64,000 bases of DNA from Lachnospiraceae bacterium (GTDB lineage Bacteria; Bacillota; Clostridia; Lachnospirales; Lachnospiraceae). Under the pieces are notes generated by a model. It was not told where the DNA came from and ran no database searches. It saw nothing but the letters and a program-made list of their open reading frames with translations. The position numbers and the translations under genes are program-made. Each line of letters opens with the position of its first letter. Position 1 is the stretch's first letter. This document shows, one piece after another, positions 62,916-64,000 of the stretch. The stretch is from positions 124,001-188,000 of the forward strand of contig CAJTEW010000004.1 in assembly GCA_910575605.1 (NCBI GenBank). Reading direction: 5' to 3'.

Positions 62916-62970
62916 ACCTTTGATGATAGAGCGGTCTGAATGAGACTTCTATCTTCAAAGGTTCTTTTTG
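62916..62970. terminator. Bidirectional terminator between dipeptidase and small membrane protein genes
   Basis: A 15-bp stem (one mismatch) pairs ACCTTTGATGATAGA with TCTATCTTCAAAGGT; T runs follow on both strands. Confidence 0.8.
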
Positions 62971-62974
62971 ATTT

Positions 62975-63283
62975 TTATTCTGTTTTGCCAGCTTCTTTAT
63001 CTGCATCTTCTGCTGGGCTGGATTCTTTTACTTCCTCAGAAGGACCGTCAGCCTCCTCTACATCTGTGTCACTGCTTTCTTCACTTTTTGGAGCAGAGTT
63101 TAAGGATACATATTCACGGTCTGTAACTGGTTTTAAGTCATCGTCAAGGTCGAAGTCGTCGTCTTCAAAATCATCCTCGAATTCATCGGTATCAATTCTG
63201 TTCTTTTTCCAATAATAAAGAGCACCTGCTGCAGCTGTGCCGACTGCGGCTGCGCCTAATAATTTCTTAAATAATTTTGCCAT
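62975..63283 (-). CDS. Small acidic membrane-anchored protein
   Basis: A 102-aa protein starting MAKLFKKLLGAAAVGTAAAG with one short glycine-alanine membrane segment (about 8-26), then a strongly acidic tail (EDDFEDDDFDLDDDLK) and a Ser/Glu-rich, probably disordered C-terminus. No family is known to me. Similar one-helix acidic proteins occur in Lachnospiraceae. AAGGAGA precedes its ATG. Function is unknown. Confidence 0.7.
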   Translation of the reverse strand: MAKLFKKLLGAAAVGTAAAGALYYWKKNRIDTDEFEDDFEDDDFDLDDDLKPVTDREYVSLNSAPKSEESSDTDVEEADGPSEEVKESSPAEDADKEAGKTE

Positions 63284-63489
63284 AATGGTTTCTCCTTTCG
63301 ACTGGCTGTTTTTCCTAATATGTGTATTGTAATACTTTTTAGGGGAAATGGAAAGGGGAACATAGGAAAAAGTTCTTAAATTTCAATTATCATTCTGAAA
63401 ACTTTGACAGGGCAGAAGCTTATTGAGCCAGACAGGGATTTGTGTTAAACTATATTCGTAACATACTGACAGCAAAGGGAGAACATGAC

Positions 63490-64000
63490 ATGAAGAAAAG
63501 TGAAGCGCCGGGAACAGCAAAAAAAGGCTTGTTCCGCATTGTATTCAGCCGTACTGGTATTATTTTGCTGCTAATTCTTATACAGCTTATCTGGTTTCTG
63601 CGTTTTCCGTATTATCTGGGAGTATACCTGAAATATTTTTACGGAGTGTTCGTGATACTGGAGGTTTTGGTGATTGTTTATATTATAAATGAAGAGGAAA
63701 ATCCAGCCTTTAAGATGACGTGGATGCTTTTTGTGATAGCACTGCCGTTTATGGGAACCCCGTTTTATATCTTTGTAAAAATGCAGCTGAAGAACAGCCC
63801 TATGCGGGGAAGGCTTTCAGAGCTTCGGCTTAAAGAAGCAGAGTATATGCGTCAGGATAAGGATACGGTGGATGCTCTGTGGGCCAGTAAGTCTGCCAAT
63901 GCAAATCTTGCCTATTATCTTTCTAAGCGGGTGGGCTATCCGGTTTACCGAAATACGCAGGTGAAATACTTTCCTTTGGGGGAGGATAAGTTTCGGGCTA
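63490..64000 (+). CDS. cls: Cardiolipin synthase, N-terminal part (cut by window edge)
   Basis: The 170 visible codons start MKKSEAPGTAKKGLFRIVFS, with two membrane helices (about 22-42 and 50-65), then WMLFVIALPFMGTPFYIFVK, the PLDNc_N-type segment in front of bacterial cardiolipin synthases, and VGYPVYRNTQVKYFPLGED leading into the first phospholipase-D domain. HKD motifs lie beyond the window. It should join two phosphatidylglycerols into cardiolipin. A promoter-like TTGAGC-17-TAAACT lies at 63423-63451. Confidence 0.85.
   Translation, partial: MKKSEAPGTAKKGLFRIVFSRTGIILLLILIQLIWFLRFPYYLGVYLKYFYGVFVILEVLVIVYIINEEENPAFKMTWMLFVIALPFMGTPFYIFVKMQLKNSPMRGRLSELRLKEAEYMRQDKDTVDALWASKSANANLAYYLSKRVGYPVYRNTQVKYFPLGEDKFRA

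Noticed and set aside
63405-63440. TTGACA-like start upstream of cls
   Set aside because: No -10 box at the right distance; TTGAGC-17-TAAACT just downstream is better.

Overview
The window is chromosomal DNA from a spore-forming, low-to-medium GC Firmicute, most likely a Lachnospiraceae gut anaerobe (Clostridium cluster XIVa). The evidence is the order cysS-mrnC-rlmB-sigH behind a Cys-type T-box, a single-chain clostridial-type PurL, a flavin reductase-rubredoxin fusion, a glutaminyl-tRNA synthetase, strong AGGAGG ribosome binding sites and many two-component and MerR/XRE regulators. No rRNA, intact transposase, prophage or CRISPR array is visible. Three tRNA genes (Val-TAC, Met-CAT, Thr-GGT) are present.

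Layout. 1-3.5 kb: start of glgB (minus), an XRE-cupin regulator with an amino-acid permease, and a MerR/GyrI-type regulator. 3.5-13.1 kb: an accessory, decaying stretch. It holds a fragment resembling the start of a low-molecular-weight phosphatase, an HTH-Fic protein, a broken PD-(D/E)XK restriction-type nuclease, a histidine phosphatase, HxlR with a nitroreductase, the remnant of a LytTR response regulator, and a CprRK/CprABC-like antimicrobial-peptide sensing and ABC export module whose ATPase is frameshifted in an A tract. 13.1-17.7 kb: an apparently SOS-controlled DNA-repair cluster (radical SAM protein with HhH motif, its conserved partner, and a Cas4-like nuclease fused to an XPD/DinG-type Fe-S helicase). 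17.8-22.6 kb, mostly minus: a YtrA-type GntR-ABC operon, an XRE membrane protein, endonuclease IV and flavin reductase-rubredoxin. 22.7-30.2 kb: argS, an AlaX-type editing protein, a membrane protein and purL. 30.3-33 kb: a divergent XRE regulator and Ser/Thr kinase, a 48-aa ribbon-helix-helix gene and a zinc-ribbon membrane protein.

33.3-44 kb: gdhA, a PAS hybrid histidine kinase, two tRNAs, a response-regulator receiver fused to a (p)ppGpp synthetase, ispF with a Cys-rich tail, a GNAT acetyltransferase, an Ldh-family dehydrogenase and a two-component system. 44-48.5 kb: Cys T-box, cysE-cysS-mrnC-rlmB-sigH and tRNA-Thr. 48.5-57.8 kb: a CapA-like protein with an ABC transporter pair, NUDIX hydrolase, glnS, a 77-bp near-perfect palindrome, a MocR/PdxR regulator and a TipA-like MerR regulator. 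57.8-62.9 kb: an XRE regulator divergent from a peptide-use operon (pepT, YfcC-type carrier, M20 dipeptidase). The window ends in a small acidic membrane protein and the start of a cardiolipin synthase.

The most interesting items are the LexA-box-controlled radical SAM/nuclease-helicase cluster, the receiver-(p)ppGpp synthetase fusion, the kinase/XRE pair, the peptide-resistance module with its homopolymer frameshift, and the long GC-capped palindrome. All functional calls come from reading the sequence and remembered family features; no database search was run.
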